A DNA stretch of 64,000 nucleotides, from contig CAWIPM010000004.1 of the NCBI GenBank assembly GCA_963838035.1, positions 1 through 64,000 on the forward strand. Reading direction: 5' to 3'. The notes under the pieces are model-generated. The model was not told where the DNA came from, did not search any database, and saw only the letters and a program-made list of their open reading frames with translations. This DNA is from CAVVNN01 sp963838035 (GTDB lineage Bacteria > Actinomycetota > Thermoleophilia > Solirubrobacterales > 70-9). The position numbers and the translations under genes were made by a program. Shown here piece by piece: positions 35,756 to 43,925 of this stretch. Position 1 is the stretch's first letter. The number at the start of each line of letters is the position of its first letter.

Positions 35756-36604
35756 TTACTGCCGGACGCGGCTGAGGAATTCGACCAGCAGTCTCTCTAC
35801 GGTCTCCGGCGCGTCCGCGAAGGGCCAATGGCCACTGGTCGGCAGCACGTGCACCTCTGCGGATGGGAAGGCGTCGCGCTGGCGTGCCGCGTATTCCGCC
35901 GGTAGGTAGGCGTCGTGCTCGCCCCAGATCACCAGCGCCGGGATGTCGCGAGGGGCCATCAGCGCCGCGAACTCGGCGCCGGCCGCCCCGGGATCGTCCG
36001 TGGCCCGATAGAGCTTCAGCACGGCGCGGCGGGTGCGGCGATCGTAGTGGTCGTACATCCCTTCGACGAAGGGCCGGGGTAGCCCGCGTGGCTCGTTGCG
36101 GTTGAGGAGGCTTCGGAACGCTCCCCGGGTCGCTGTCGCCTGGAAGATCTCGCCGATCACCGGGGTGCGCCAGATCCGCGCCAGCCGGTGCCACCTATAG
36201 CCGGGCAGCACGCCGGTGTCGATCAGGATGACGCTGATGACGGACTCGGCGTGCATCGCCGCCCAGATCATCCCGATCGGCCCACCGAAATCGTGAAGCA
36301 CGAGGTGGACGCGCTCGACCCCGAGTGCGTCCAGTGCCTGCCCCAGGAACGTCGCGTAGCCCGGTCCAGAGTGCTCGAAGCCCTCCGGCGCCTCTGTCTC
36401 ACCGAAGTCGGGCAGATCGAGCGCAATCGCCCGCACGCCGGTTCCACCCGCCGCGGCGACCAGCGGCTCCCAGTCGTCCGCCGAGCCGGGGTTACCGTGG
36501 ACGAAGACGACGGCCTCGGTCGCCTCGGTTGGGCCCGCCTGCACCAGCCGCGTCTCGGTCTCGCCGACCTTCAGCAGGGTGCGATTCAGGGTCGCGGCAC
36601 TCAT
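35756..36604 (-). CDS. Alpha/beta hydrolase of the haloalkane dehalogenase/epoxide hydrolase type
   Basis: A 282-residue alpha/beta hydrolase. The nucleophile elbow VLHDFGGPIG carries Asp instead of Ser, as in haloalkane dehalogenases and epoxide hydrolases. The oxyanion motif is VFVHGNPGSADDW, the acid is in VIWGEHDAYLP and the catalytic His in TSGHWPF. Asn after HG (HGNPGS) is common to haloalkane dehalogenases, but the halide-binding Trp expected right after the nucleophile is replaced by Phe (HDF). The substrate is therefore unresolved. The ATG overlaps the stop of the flavoprotein upstream (36601-36604), so the two are coupled and probably act in one oxidation-hydrolysis route. Confidence 0.85.
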   Translation of the reverse strand: MSAATLNRTLLKVGETETRLVQAGPTEATEAVVFVHGNPGSADDWEPLVAAAGGTGVRAIALDLPDFGETEAPEGFEHSGPGYATFLGQALDALGVERVHLVLHDFGGPIGMIWAAMHAESVISVILIDTGVLPGYRWHRLARIWRTPVIGEIFQATATRGAFRSLLNRNEPRGLPRPFVEGMYDHYDRRTRRAVLKLYRATDDPGAAGAEFAALMAPRDIPALVIWGEHDAYLPAEYAARQRDAFPSAEVHVLPTSGHWPFADAPETVERLLVEFLSRVRQ

Positions 36605-37905
36605 CCGAGCGCGCCCCGCGCCCGTCCGTCCGTCGCCGCCCCGTCGTCGTGGCCCCGCCTCAACGAATGTCGCACGTTGACCAGCACCGAGCGCGGGATC
36701 GTGGCCGCAAACGTGCGGGCCGGCCCGACCCGTCGCGTGGCGAACCGGTCGAACAGCTCCGCGACCTTCGGGTCGCGCGCCGCAGCGGCGAACAGCGCCC
36801 GTTCGCCGCGAGTGAGCTTCCGTCCGGTGGCGTAGTCGTGGAGTATGAAGGCGTGGCCGCCCAGGCGGCGTTTGTGGAGCCGGCGGTAGCGCCTCAGGCC
36901 GCGCTCGAGAGACTCCTCTCCCCGCAGCGCCGGAGCGACCGAGTCCGCGAGCCATTCCCCCGACTGGAACGCCCAGCCGCAGCCGACGCCGAAGAGCGGG
37001 TCGGCGGCGAGGGCCGCGTCGCCGACCAGGGCGAGCCCGGGCGCGGTCGGGACCCGCACCCGGTTCGGCATCTCGATCTTGCCGAGGACGGGCTCGACCA
37101 GCCGGGCGGAATGGATCGGCGGCCCCTCGGGCATCGCTTCGATGTAGGAGACCAACGCCGCCGTCGGGTCCCGTTTGAACTCGGGTAGCAGCTCCATCGT
37201 CGGCATCGCCGCGTAGAAGACGAGGCCGCTGTCGGTCGGGAAGGCGGCGCCCCAGTGAGGGTCCAGCATCCAGATCGAGCCATCGGGCGCGTACCTCGGC
37301 TGCTCTCCTTCGAAGTAGCCGCCGTAGGCGAAACGCCCGTGGGGGAGCACCTTTTCCCTCACCCCCGAAAGCGCGGCGACCTCGGATTCGCGGCCGTCGG
37401 CACCGACCACCAGCTTCGCCCACAGCTCGGTCTCCTCCCCGTCGCGGGCGCGGACGAGCGCCCCCGCGATCTTGCCGCCGGCGCGCAGCAAGCCGCGCGC
37501 GGTCCGGCCGGGGATCAGCTCTACGCCGGGAGTCGAAGCGGCCGCCTCCCGGGCCAGCGGGTCGAGCACCTCGCGGCGAAGGTTGACCGCCAGCCCGGCG
37601 CGGTCGGAGGGCGCTTCGATCCAGCCCCACCGCGTCCAGGCGTGCATCCGCGAACGCACGCCCCCCGCCTCCAGAATCGGGCCCAGCAGGCCGAGCCGCT
37701 CGATCGTCGGCACCGCGGAGGCCTGGATGAAATGGGAGCAGATGCGCTTGAAGGCCTGCGGGTCCGGTTGCTTCTCGACCAAAGCGACGCTCGCCCCGGC
37801 ACGCCCGAGCAGGATCGCCGTTGCGCAACCCGCCAGGCTGGCGCCGACGATCACCGCGTCGTAGTCCGTTGACCTCGAACTGGGCTTCCGCGTGGTGTCC
37901 GGCAT
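36601..37905 (-). CDS. FAD-dependent oxidoreductase (geranylgeranyl reductase/aromatic hydroxylase-like)
   Basis: A 434-residue group A-type flavoprotein. FAD-binding motif 1, AVIVGASLAGCATAILLGRAG, is broken here only for quoting: the key GASLAG is at about residues 21-26. The DG motif is VVGADGRESEVA, and the GD motif contacting the ribityl chain is ALVGDAALAADPLFGVG. Relatives include geranylgeranyl reductases, flavin-dependent halogenases and aromatic hydroxylases; I do not see the WxWxIP halogenase motif. It is divergent from a PadR regulator and overlaps the alpha/beta hydrolase. That suggests PadR controls an oxidation module in response to a small, probably phenolic or hydrophobic, molecule. 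Confidence 0.82.
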   Translation of the reverse strand: MPDTTRKPSSRSTDYDAVIVGASLAGCATAILLGRAGASVALVEKQPDPQAFKRICSHFIQASAVPTIERLGLLGPILEAGGVRSRMHAWTRWGWIEAPSDRAGLAVNLRREVLDPLAREAAASTPGVELIPGRTARGLLRAGGKIAGALVRARDGEETELWAKLVVGADGRESEVAALSGVREKVLPHGRFAYGGYFEGEQPRYAPDGSIWMLDPHWGAAFPTDSGLVFYAAMPTMELLPEFKRDPTAALVSYIEAMPEGPPIHSARLVEPVLGKIEMPNRVRVPTAPGLALVGDAALAADPLFGVGCGWAFQSGEWLADSVAPALRGEESLERGLRRYRRLHKRRLGGHAFILHDYATGRKLTRGERALFAAAARDPKVAELFDRFATRRVGPARTFAATIPRSVLVNVRHSLRRGHDDGAATDGRARGALG

Positions 37906-37951
37906 GCTCGCCTCCGACTCGCTTCGACAACTAACCGTTCGTGTCGTACTA

Positions 37952-37957
37952 TACGGA
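37952..37957 (+). promoter_or_regulatory. Candidate promoter/operator between the flavoprotein and PadR genes
   Basis: TACGGA lies 7 bp before the ATG at 37965, matching the spacing of a leaderless start. It sits in a partly palindromic GTCGTACTATACGGAC (37943-37958), which could be the PadR operator and overlaps the divergent promoter region. The operator role is inference. Confidence 0.4.
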
Positions 37958-37964
37958 CCGAACC

Positions 37965-38498
37965 ATGAAACGCAAGCCGATTCGCCTGACGACAACCTCC
38001 TACGCCCTGCTGGCCCTGCTCGATCAGCTCGGCGAGGCGACCTCATACGACATCAAGCAGGCACTGGACAAGTCGATCGAGAACTTCTGGCCGGTTCCCC
38101 ACACCACCGCCTACGAGGAGCCTGCGCGCTTGGCCGAGGGCGGTTACCTGTCCGTGAAGCAGGAGCCCCGCGGCCGTCGCCGCAAGAGCTACACGCTCAC
38201 GAGCACGGGCCGCGAGGCGTTGCGGGCCTGGGCGGCCGAGCCGAGCGCCTCCCCGCCGCAAATGCGCGACGAAGTCATGCTCAAGGTCTTCGCCGGCGCC
38301 GATCCGAACCTGCTTGTTGAGGCGCGGGCCGACTGGCACCAGGCCAAGCTGGAGGAGCTGCGCGGCTACCTCGACGACGTGCGCAAGGCAGAGGGCTTCG
38401 ACCGCTCCGAGCGCACGCTCATCGCCGGCGTCGCCTACCACGAGAAGATGCTCGAGCTGCTCGACGAGGTGGGCGTGCCGAACTCGACTAGCGGCTGA
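37965..38498 (+). CDS. PadR-family transcriptional regulator
   Basis: A 177-residue winged-helix repressor. The N-terminal domain reads TSYALLALLDQLGEATSYDI with a recognition wing around VKQEPRGRRRKSYTLTSTGR. A C-terminal dimerisation coiled coil (ADWHQAKLEELRGYLDDVRK) follows. A GTG at 37941 would add eight residues but lies within the palindromic promoter, so the ATG at 37965 is preferred. PadR proteins usually repress a neighbouring detoxification or efflux gene and release DNA on binding a phenolic or drug-like ligand. Here the divergent flavoprotein/hydrolase pair is the obvious target. Confidence 0.88.
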   Translation: MKRKPIRLTTTSYALLALLDQLGEATSYDIKQALDKSIENFWPVPHTTAYEEPARLAEGGYLSVKQEPRGRRRKSYTLTSTGREALRAWAAEPSASPPQMRDEVMLKVFAGADPNLLVEARADWHQAKLEELRGYLDDVRKAEGFDRSERTLIAGVAYHEKMLELLDEVGVPNSTSG

Positions 38499-38509
38499 AG
38501 GGCTGCCGC

Positions 38510-39748
38510 CTACTCGTCCGAGGACCGCGGCACTTTGCCCGCCTCCGCGCCCGGTTCCATCGCCGGGCCACGGGGGGAGGCGATGCCGAGCACGCGCATC
38601 GCCTTGAGGCCGAGGCCGAGCTTCTCGCGGCCCTCGGTGGCGGAGACGTCGTGGCCGCACAGCTCCTTCACCCGCTCGAGCCGGTAGCGGATCGTGTGGC
38701 GGTGGGTGAAGAGCTGTTTGGCGGTGGCGGCGACGTTGCCGTCGTTGTCGAGGTAGGCCTCCACCGTCGCCACCAGCTCGGTCTCGTACTGCTCGTCATA
38801 GGCAACAAGGGGCTCGACCGTCTCGGCGTAGAAGCGCTCCAGCTCGCGCGGGTCCTCGCTCATCGCCGGCAGCAGCAGGCGGTAGGCACCGGTGTCCTCG
38901 AAGGCGAGCAGGGGACTGCCCTCGGCGTCGCCGACGTTGACCGCCAGCCGCGCCTCGTTGCCGGCGCGGTAGAGGTCGACCGGGTCGGCGGCGCGACGGC
39001 TGCGGCCGATCGTCAGGTGGAAGCCCGAGAGGCTGTCCTCGAGCTCCCGCGCCAGCCCGCTTGCCGCGCGCGTCAGCTGCTCGTCTTCCTCGGCGGGCAC
39101 GATCGCCGCGATCTCGGTGGCGACCTCGCCGTCGTCGGCGGTTGCCAGCGAGCCCGGCGCGAGCGAGCGCAGCGCCCGCATCGCCAGGGTCATCACGCGG
39201 GCTCGCCACTCGCCCGCCTGAGCCGCTCGCGGCGCCACGCGCAGGATCACCACTCCCGCCCCCCGCTCCAGATCCGCCCCGAGCTCCGAGGCGCGGGCGA
39301 CGATGTCGCGGCGGTCGGTCACCTCGCGGGCTAGCACCGCGGCGACGAAGGCACCCGCAACCTCCTCGCTCTCCCACTCCGGCGAGCGCGAGCGCTCCAG
39401 CTCCAGCGCCAGCAGCGTCGTCACCATGCGCGCGATCGTCGGGTCGGGTGGGGACCCACCCCGGTAGCGCAGCTCGCCGACCATCGTGTCGGCCACCCTC
39501 AGTTCCACGGTGGTCACCCCCTCCCCCCCGGAGAGCAGCTTCTGCTCCTGGTCCGAGGAGGCCCCCGCGACAGCGAGGACGGCGCTGGAGCGATCGATCA
39601 GGGCGACGCTGGCGCCGAGCACCTTCGCCGCCGCGCGCGCCACGGCGGGCAGGCCGGCGCCCGACTCGACCGCCTCGGCAAGCCGGTCAAGCATCCCGCC
39701 TTCCTGTCCATTTGCAGGCGTTTTCTGCCCCTTCGCGGTCGCGGACAT
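38510..39748 (-). CDS. PucR/CdaR-family transcriptional regulator
   Basis: A 412-residue regulator. The C-terminal PucR helix-turn-helix domain is clear: VEAYLDNDGNVAATAKQLFT followed by HRHTIRYRLERVKELCG. The middle holds a GGDEF-like CdaR domain. The N-terminal 150 residues resemble a GAF-like sensor (VARAAAKVLGASVALIDRSS). PucR-type regulators usually control catabolism of purines, amino acids or sugars. No catabolic operon is adjacent; it is the last gene of the tatD-rsmA-ispE run, 17 bp after a small membrane protein. Its targets are unknown. Confidence 0.87.
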   Translation of the reverse strand: MSATAKGQKTPANGQEGGMLDRLAEAVESGAGLPAVARAAAKVLGASVALIDRSSAVLAVAGASSDQEQKLLSGGEGVTTVELRVADTMVGELRYRGGSPPDPTIARMVTTLLALELERSRSPEWESEEVAGAFVAAVLAREVTDRRDIVARASELGADLERGAGVVILRVAPRAAQAGEWRARVMTLAMRALRSLAPGSLATADDGEVATEIAAIVPAEEDEQLTRAASGLARELEDSLSGFHLTIGRSRRAADPVDLYRAGNEARLAVNVGDAEGSPLLAFEDTGAYRLLLPAMSEDPRELERFYAETVEPLVAYDEQYETELVATVEAYLDNDGNVAATAKQLFTHRHTIRYRLERVKELCGHDVSATEGREKLGLGLKAMRVLGIASPRGPAMEPGAEAGKVPRSSDE

Positions 39749-39765
39749 CCGACCATTATCCCCGG

Positions 39766-40023
39766 CTACCGGCCGTGAAGCAGATTGGTGATGTCGTTGT
39801 AGTAGTAGACGACCGCCAGCCCGAGGACGACGCCGATCACGACCAGGCCGACGAGCACAAAGACCGAGAGGAAGCCGGCCGCGGCCTTCTCCCAGATCCG
39901 CCCGTAGGAGCTGAGCGCCGGGACGAGGATGAGGGCGACGAAGGCGACGAGGCTGATCAGCCCGGCTGCGCCGAAGAGGAAGTACTGGTTACCGATCTTG
40001 GTCAGCGCCAGCGGCAGTGCCAT
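39766..40023 (-). CDS. Small two-helix membrane protein
   Basis: An 85-residue protein, mostly two long hydrophobic helices (FLFGAAGLISLVAFVALILV and FLSVFVLVGLVVIGVVLGLA) ending YYYNDITNLLHGR. The start at ATG 40023 (or 40032) lies inside the end of the DedA-PAP2 gene, a 35-bp overlap, and this gene is read in a different frame. That implies translational coupling. Family unknown. Confidence 0.65.
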   Translation of the reverse strand: MALPLALTKIGNQYFLFGAAGLISLVAFVALILVPALSSYGRIWEKAAAGFLSVFVLVGLVVIGVVLGLAVVYYYNDITNLLHGR

Positions 40024-41506
40024 AAAGCGCATTCTGGCGCAACGTGGAGATGACGAGGGCCACCGCCCCGCAGAACGAGAAGGCCGCGGCGCCGAGCGCC
40101 CAGCCGGCGCTGACGTCGCTGAGGTAGTGGACTCCGAGGTAGACGCGGGAGAGGCCGACAAGCGCGGTCAGCGCGACCCCCGCCGCGACCACCGCGGCCC
40201 CACGCGCCATCCCCGGCCGCAGCCGCATCACGATCGTCACCGCCAGCCACACGTAGAGGACCGAGTGGGCCGCGTGCCCGCTGGGGAACGAGGAGCCGGA
40301 GGTGCCGATCAGCGGTTCGGGCGGCCGGGGGCGGTCGACGGCCAGCTTGATCTCATGGGAGCCGACCGAGAGCAGGGTCATTCCGGCGAGCAGGACCGCG
40401 AACTCGGTCCACCGTCGGCGGATGGCGAGAAAGACGGCGCAGACCGCGGTGAGGGCCCAGGTGAACGCCCCGGAGCCGAGCGCGGTTGTCGCCTTCGCCA
40501 TGTCGGTGAGCCAGCCGGTGCGGAGGCCTTCGACAAGTTCGATCGCGGTCGTGTCGCCCGGCGTCGGCCCCGGTTCCCGGCCGATCGCGATCGCGAAGGA
40601 GACCAGGACGAAGAGGGCGACCGCCAGCGTCGCCATCAGCGAGGTGAACTCGAGCCCGAAGGTGCCGCCCGGGGTGACCCGCTCCCAGAGGAAGCGGAGC
40701 TGGGGCCGGAAACGCCGGGCGAGGACGACGATCCAGCGGGTCGCCGAGTGGCGACCCATCCAGCGCACCGCCTCGCGCCGGTTCTCCTCGTCGCGGAAGT
40801 GGCGGCCGAGAGCGACCGCCCCGACGACGACGACGATCAGCGTGGCAAGCAGGAAAGCGCCCTTGCCGGCGTACTTGGCGGCGGTGTCGATGCTGCGGGA
40901 GAAGAAATAGCCGATGAGGATGTGGGCGCTCGCCCAGAGCCCACAGCCGAGGATGCTGTAGGGGACGAAAGCGCGGTAGCGCATTCCCGAGCTGCCGGCG
41001 ATGAACGGGGCGAAGGCGCGCACCAGGCTCACGAAGCGGCCGATGAAGATCGTCTTGCCGCCGTGGCGGGAGAAGTAGTCCTCGACCTTTTCGAAGCGCT
41101 CGTGGCCGATGCCGAAGCGGGGGCCGTGGAGGAGGACGAAGTCGCGGCCGAGGCGGCGGCCGATGAAGAAGCTGGTCGTGTCGCCGGCCCAGGCCGCGAA
41201 CCAGGCCACGGCGATCAGCAGGTAGACATCGATCGCGCCCTGGCCGGCGACGGCGCCGCCGAGCAGCATCACGGTCTCACCGGGCACGACCAGCCCGACG
41301 AAGGCGCCCGTCTCGGCGAAGGCGAAGACGCCGACCAGCAGGTAGGTCCAGGCGCCGAGCGTGTTCGAGATTTCTTCGAGCAGGTTGTGGAGGTCGAGGT
41401 GGCCGAGCTGCCGGCTGAGCAGGTAGTAACCCGCGACGACTGCAAGTGCGACTGCGGCGATCAGGAGCCGGCGACGGTTGCTCCCCTCCTCCCCCGGAAG
41501 CTTCAT
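39989..41506 (-). CDS. DedA (VTT-domain) and PAP2 phosphatase fusion protein
   Basis: A 505-residue membrane protein in two parts. Residues 1-200 are DedA-like: ETGAFVGLVVPGETVMLLGG, GDTTSFFIGRRLGRDFV and GRFVSLVRAFAPFIAGSSGM carry the conserved acidic and Arg residues of the family. Residues 290-490 are a type 2 phosphatidic-acid phosphatase with its three motifs: KLAVDRPRP, SFPSGHAAH and SRVYLGVHYLSD. DedA proteins are thought to flip polyprenyl or phospholipids across the membrane. PAP2 enzymes remove phosphate from undecaprenyl-pyrophosphate or lipid phosphates outside. A fusion suggests dephosphorylation coupled with recycling of the same lipid carrier, which is inference. The ATG overlaps the ispE stop; ispE also feeds isoprenoid synthesis. 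Confidence 0.88.
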   Translation of the reverse strand: MKLPGEEGSNRRRLLIAAVALAVVAGYYLLSRQLGHLDLHNLLEEISNTLGAWTYLLVGVFAFAETGAFVGLVVPGETVMLLGGAVAGQGAIDVYLLIAVAWFAAWAGDTTSFFIGRRLGRDFVLLHGPRFGIGHERFEKVEDYFSRHGGKTIFIGRFVSLVRAFAPFIAGSSGMRYRAFVPYSILGCGLWASAHILIGYFFSRSIDTAAKYAGKGAFLLATLIVVVVGAVALGRHFRDEENRREAVRWMGRHSATRWIVVLARRFRPQLRFLWERVTPGGTFGLEFTSLMATLAVALFVLVSFAIAIGREPGPTPGDTTAIELVEGLRTGWLTDMAKATTALGSGAFTWALTAVCAVFLAIRRRWTEFAVLLAGMTLLSVGSHEIKLAVDRPRPPEPLIGTSGSSFPSGHAAHSVLYVWLAVTIVMRLRPGMARGAAVVAAGVALTALVGLSRVYLGVHYLSDVSAGWALGAAAFSFCGAVALVISTLRQNALYGTAAGADQDR

Positions 41507-42342
41507 CGCGCCACCATCGCGCTTCCAGCCGCGCAGAGGATCGCGTCATCGCGGTCGATGCGGGAAGCGGCGTCGCGGGCGGCTGCCAGGTCGGCGAAGA
41601 GGCCGAAAGCGGTCGGGCCCGAGCCGGTGAGCAGGACGGCGAGAGCGCCGGCGCCGCGGAGCGCCTCGAGGGCATCGCCGATCTCGGGCCGCAGAGATCG
41701 CGCCGCGGGCTCGAGATCGTTGGCGAGGAGGTCGAGATAGGAGAGCGGCGAGGCGCCGGCGCCGGCGGTTCGGCGCAGACGATCCCCGATTTCGACCAGC
41801 TCCTCGCCCGATCGGCCGAGGCCGAGCCGGTCGGCCTCGGCGAAGACCTCGGCTGTGCTCAGGCCGCCACCGCCGGGGAGCAGGACGACCGCGTGCGGCG
41901 CCGGCTCGGGGAGGCGCTCGACCCGTTCCCCCGCCCCCTCGACCAGGGCAAGCGAGGGAACGAGCTGCGAGGGCACGTCGGCGCCGATCTCTGCCGCGAG
42001 AGCCGGCAGGTCGTCGACCTCACCGGCGCCAAGGCGGAGGATCGCCGCCGCGTCGGCGCTGCCGCCTCCCAGCCCGGCCGCGACCGGGATGCGCTTCTCG
42101 ATCCGGACGCGAAGGGGCGGATGCTCCCAGCCGCGGGCACGGAGGCCGGCGAGGGCGCGAGCGGCCAGGTTCTCGCCGTCGACTCCAGCGCAGACGACTT
42201 CGTCACGCTCGGACTCCGAGACCTCGATCGAGTCGGCGAGGGCGAGGGGCTCGAACAGGGAGCAGAGCTCGTGCAGCCCGTCGTCGCGCCTCCCCCCCAG
42301 GAAGAGGCAGAGGTTGAGCTTGGCCGGGGCATGAACGAGCAT
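41503..42342 (-). CDS. ispE: 4-diphosphocytidyl-2-C-methyl-D-erythritol kinase
   Basis: The fourth step of the MEP isoprenoid pathway, phosphorylating CDP-ME with ATP. A GHMP kinase of 279 residues. The N-terminus APAKLNLCLFLGGRRDDGLH is typical of IspE, the ATP loop is PVAAGLGGGSADAAA, and the C-terminal GHMP motif is LLTGSGPTAFGLFAD. It starts 5 bp after the rsmA stop and overlaps the DedA-PAP2 start. Confidence 0.95.
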   Translation of the reverse strand: MLVHAPAKLNLCLFLGGRRDDGLHELCSLFEPLALADSIEVSESERDEVVCAGVDGENLAARALAGLRARGWEHPPLRVRIEKRIPVAAGLGGGSADAAAILRLGAGEVDDLPALAAEIGADVPSQLVPSLALVEGAGERVERLPEPAPHAVVLLPGGGGLSTAEVFAEADRLGLGRSGEELVEIGDRLRRTAGAGASPLSYLDLLANDLEPAARSLRPEIGDALEALRGAGALAVLLTGSGPTAFGLFADLAAARDAASRIDRDDAILCAAGSAMVAR

Positions 42343-42347
42343 CGCGT

Positions 42348-43103
42348 TCAGCGCAGCTTCGCCGATAGGGCGACGAAGTCCTCGGCCGAGAGTGCCTCGG
42401 CACGGGCGTCTTCGGGCAGGCCCAGCGAGGCCAGCGCCGCGCGCACCTCCTCGATCCTCCCCGGCCGCGCGTGCTCCAGCGAGCGGGCGAGGGACTTGCG
42501 GCGATGGGCGAAGGCGGCGCGAATCAGCCGGCGGGTCGCCTCGTCGGCGCCCGGGCCGGCACGCCTCAGCTGCAGAATCGCCGAGTCGACCCTGGGTCGG
42601 GGCCGGAAGACCGCCGGGTCGACCCTGCGCAGCAGCTCGACCTCGCAGGCGATCTGCGCCACAGCGCTGGCGGAGCCGTAGGTGCGGCTGCCGGGTCCGG
42701 CACGAAGCCGCTCGGCGATCTCGCGCTGCACCATCACGGTCCAGCTCTGCACGGCGGGCAGCTGCTCGATCGTACGGATGATCACCGGCGTCGCCACCGA
42801 GTAGGGGAGGTTGGCGACGACCGCGGTCGGCGCCGGGCGGAGCGCGCTGAAATCGAACCGCATCGCATCTCCCCAGTGCAGGCTGACGTTCGGACGAGAG
42901 GCGAGGGGAGCGAGTGCCTGCTCGAGGCCCCGATCGATCTCGACCGTGTGGACGTGCGCTGCGACCTCCGCCAGCCGCTCGGTCAGCACCCCCTCCCCCG
43001 CGCCGACCTCCAGCGCAACGTCGTCGGGAGCCAGGCCGGCGTCGCGGACGATGGCGTCGAGCAGATTCGGGTCGGCGAGGAAGTTCTGGCCGAGCCGGAC
43101 CAC
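42348..43103 (-). CDS. rsmA: 16S rRNA dimethyladenosine transferase (KsgA)
   Basis: Dimethylates A1518/A1519 of 16S rRNA late in small-subunit assembly. The N-terminus RLGQNFLADPNLLDAIV, SAM motif I ALEVGAGEGVLTERL and catalytic NLPYSVATPVI are all present. The C-terminal domain ends at FVALSAKLR. The frame stays open far upstream, but GTG 43103, two residues before RLGQ, is the best start: it leaves 10 bp to the tatD stop and has AGGG upstream. This gives 251 residues. Order tatD-rsmA-ispE is widespread in bacteria. Confidence 0.93.
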   Translation of the reverse strand: MVRLGQNFLADPNLLDAIVRDAGLAPDDVALEVGAGEGVLTERLAEVAAHVHTVEIDRGLEQALAPLASRPNVSLHWGDAMRFDFSALRPAPTAVVANLPYSVATPVIIRTIEQLPAVQSWTVMVQREIAERLRAGPGSRTYGSASAVAQIACEVELLRRVDPAVFRPRPRVDSAILQLRRAGPGADEATRRLIRAAFAHRRKSLARSLEHARPGRIEEVRAALASLGLPEDARAEALSAEDFVALSAKLR

Positions 43104-43113
43104 GCTCAGACCC

Positions 43114-43881
43114 TCACCAATCGAAGAGGGCCCGCGCGTTGGTTTCGACCACGCGCTCCAGCTCCTCGTAGGTGACCCCTCGGGCCTCGGCGACGAGCCG
43201 GGCCGTCTCGACCACGTGGGCCGGCTCGTTGGGCTTGCCACGGACCGGCTGCGGGGCGAGATAGGGGGCGTCGGTCTCGACCAGGACGAGCTCGTCGGGA
43301 AGCTTCGCCGCCGCCTCTCGCAACGCATCGGACTTTGGGAATGTGACGATGCCCGAGAAGGAGCAGTGCCAGCCGCGCTCGATCGCGTCCTGCGCCCTCC
43401 ATGGGGCGAGAAAACAGTGCAGGATGACCGGCACGCCGCCGGCCCGCGCGTCGAGGATCTCGAAGACCTCGTCGGACGCCGTCGTTCCACCGTCGGGGTC
43501 GCGGGCGTGGATCACGATCGGGAGCCCACTGTCGCGGGCGATCTCGATCTGCGCCTCGAATGCCCTGCGCTGGTCCGCCGGGCTGGCGCTCTCTCGGTAG
43601 AAGTCGAGCCCGGTCTCCCCGATCGCCCGCACCTTCTCGTGCGCGGCAAGGCGGGTGATCTCCTCCGCCAGCACGTCGTCGAACTCATCCGCCGAGGTGG
43701 GGTGGCAGCCGACGGTCGCGAACACCCCCTCGTTGCGCTCGGCCCCGGCGATCGCCTCGGCGTTGGAGCTCCCTCCCAGGCCGACGTTCAGCATTCGCCT
43801 GACCCCGGCCTCGCGCGCCGCTGCGACCACCTCGGCCTCCGGCCGCTCGCAGAGGAACAGGTGCGTGTGCGAATCGATCAC
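43114..43881 (-). CDS. tatD: TatD-family metal-dependent deoxyribonuclease
   Basis: A 255-residue TIM-barrel hydrolase. Metal ligands: HTH (residues 5-7), Glu of IGETGLDFYRE, His of IVIHARD, His of VILHCF and Asp of LVETDAPYLAP. Known members are 3'-5' exonucleases on DNA or hydrolases of small nucleic-acid fragments; some remove D-aminoacyl-tRNA. GTG at 43881 starts VIDSHTHLF directly. It is the first gene of tatD-rsmA-ispE and divergent from the FMN oxidase, with 44 bp between them. Confidence 0.94.
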   Translation of the reverse strand: MIDSHTHLFLCERPEAEVVAAAREAGVRRMLNVGLGGSSNAEAIAGAERNEGVFATVGCHPTSADEFDDVLAEEITRLAAHEKVRAIGETGLDFYRESASPADQRRAFEAQIEIARDSGLPIVIHARDPDGGTTASDEVFEILDARAGGVPVILHCFLAPWRAQDAIERGWHCSFSGIVTFPKSDALREAAAKLPDELVLVETDAPYLAPQPVRGKPNEPAHVVETARLVAEARGVTYEELERVVETNARALFDW

Positions 43882-43925
43882 CGGGGGGAGTCTAGGAACC
43901 CTTACTCGAATAGCGTTGACGGACC

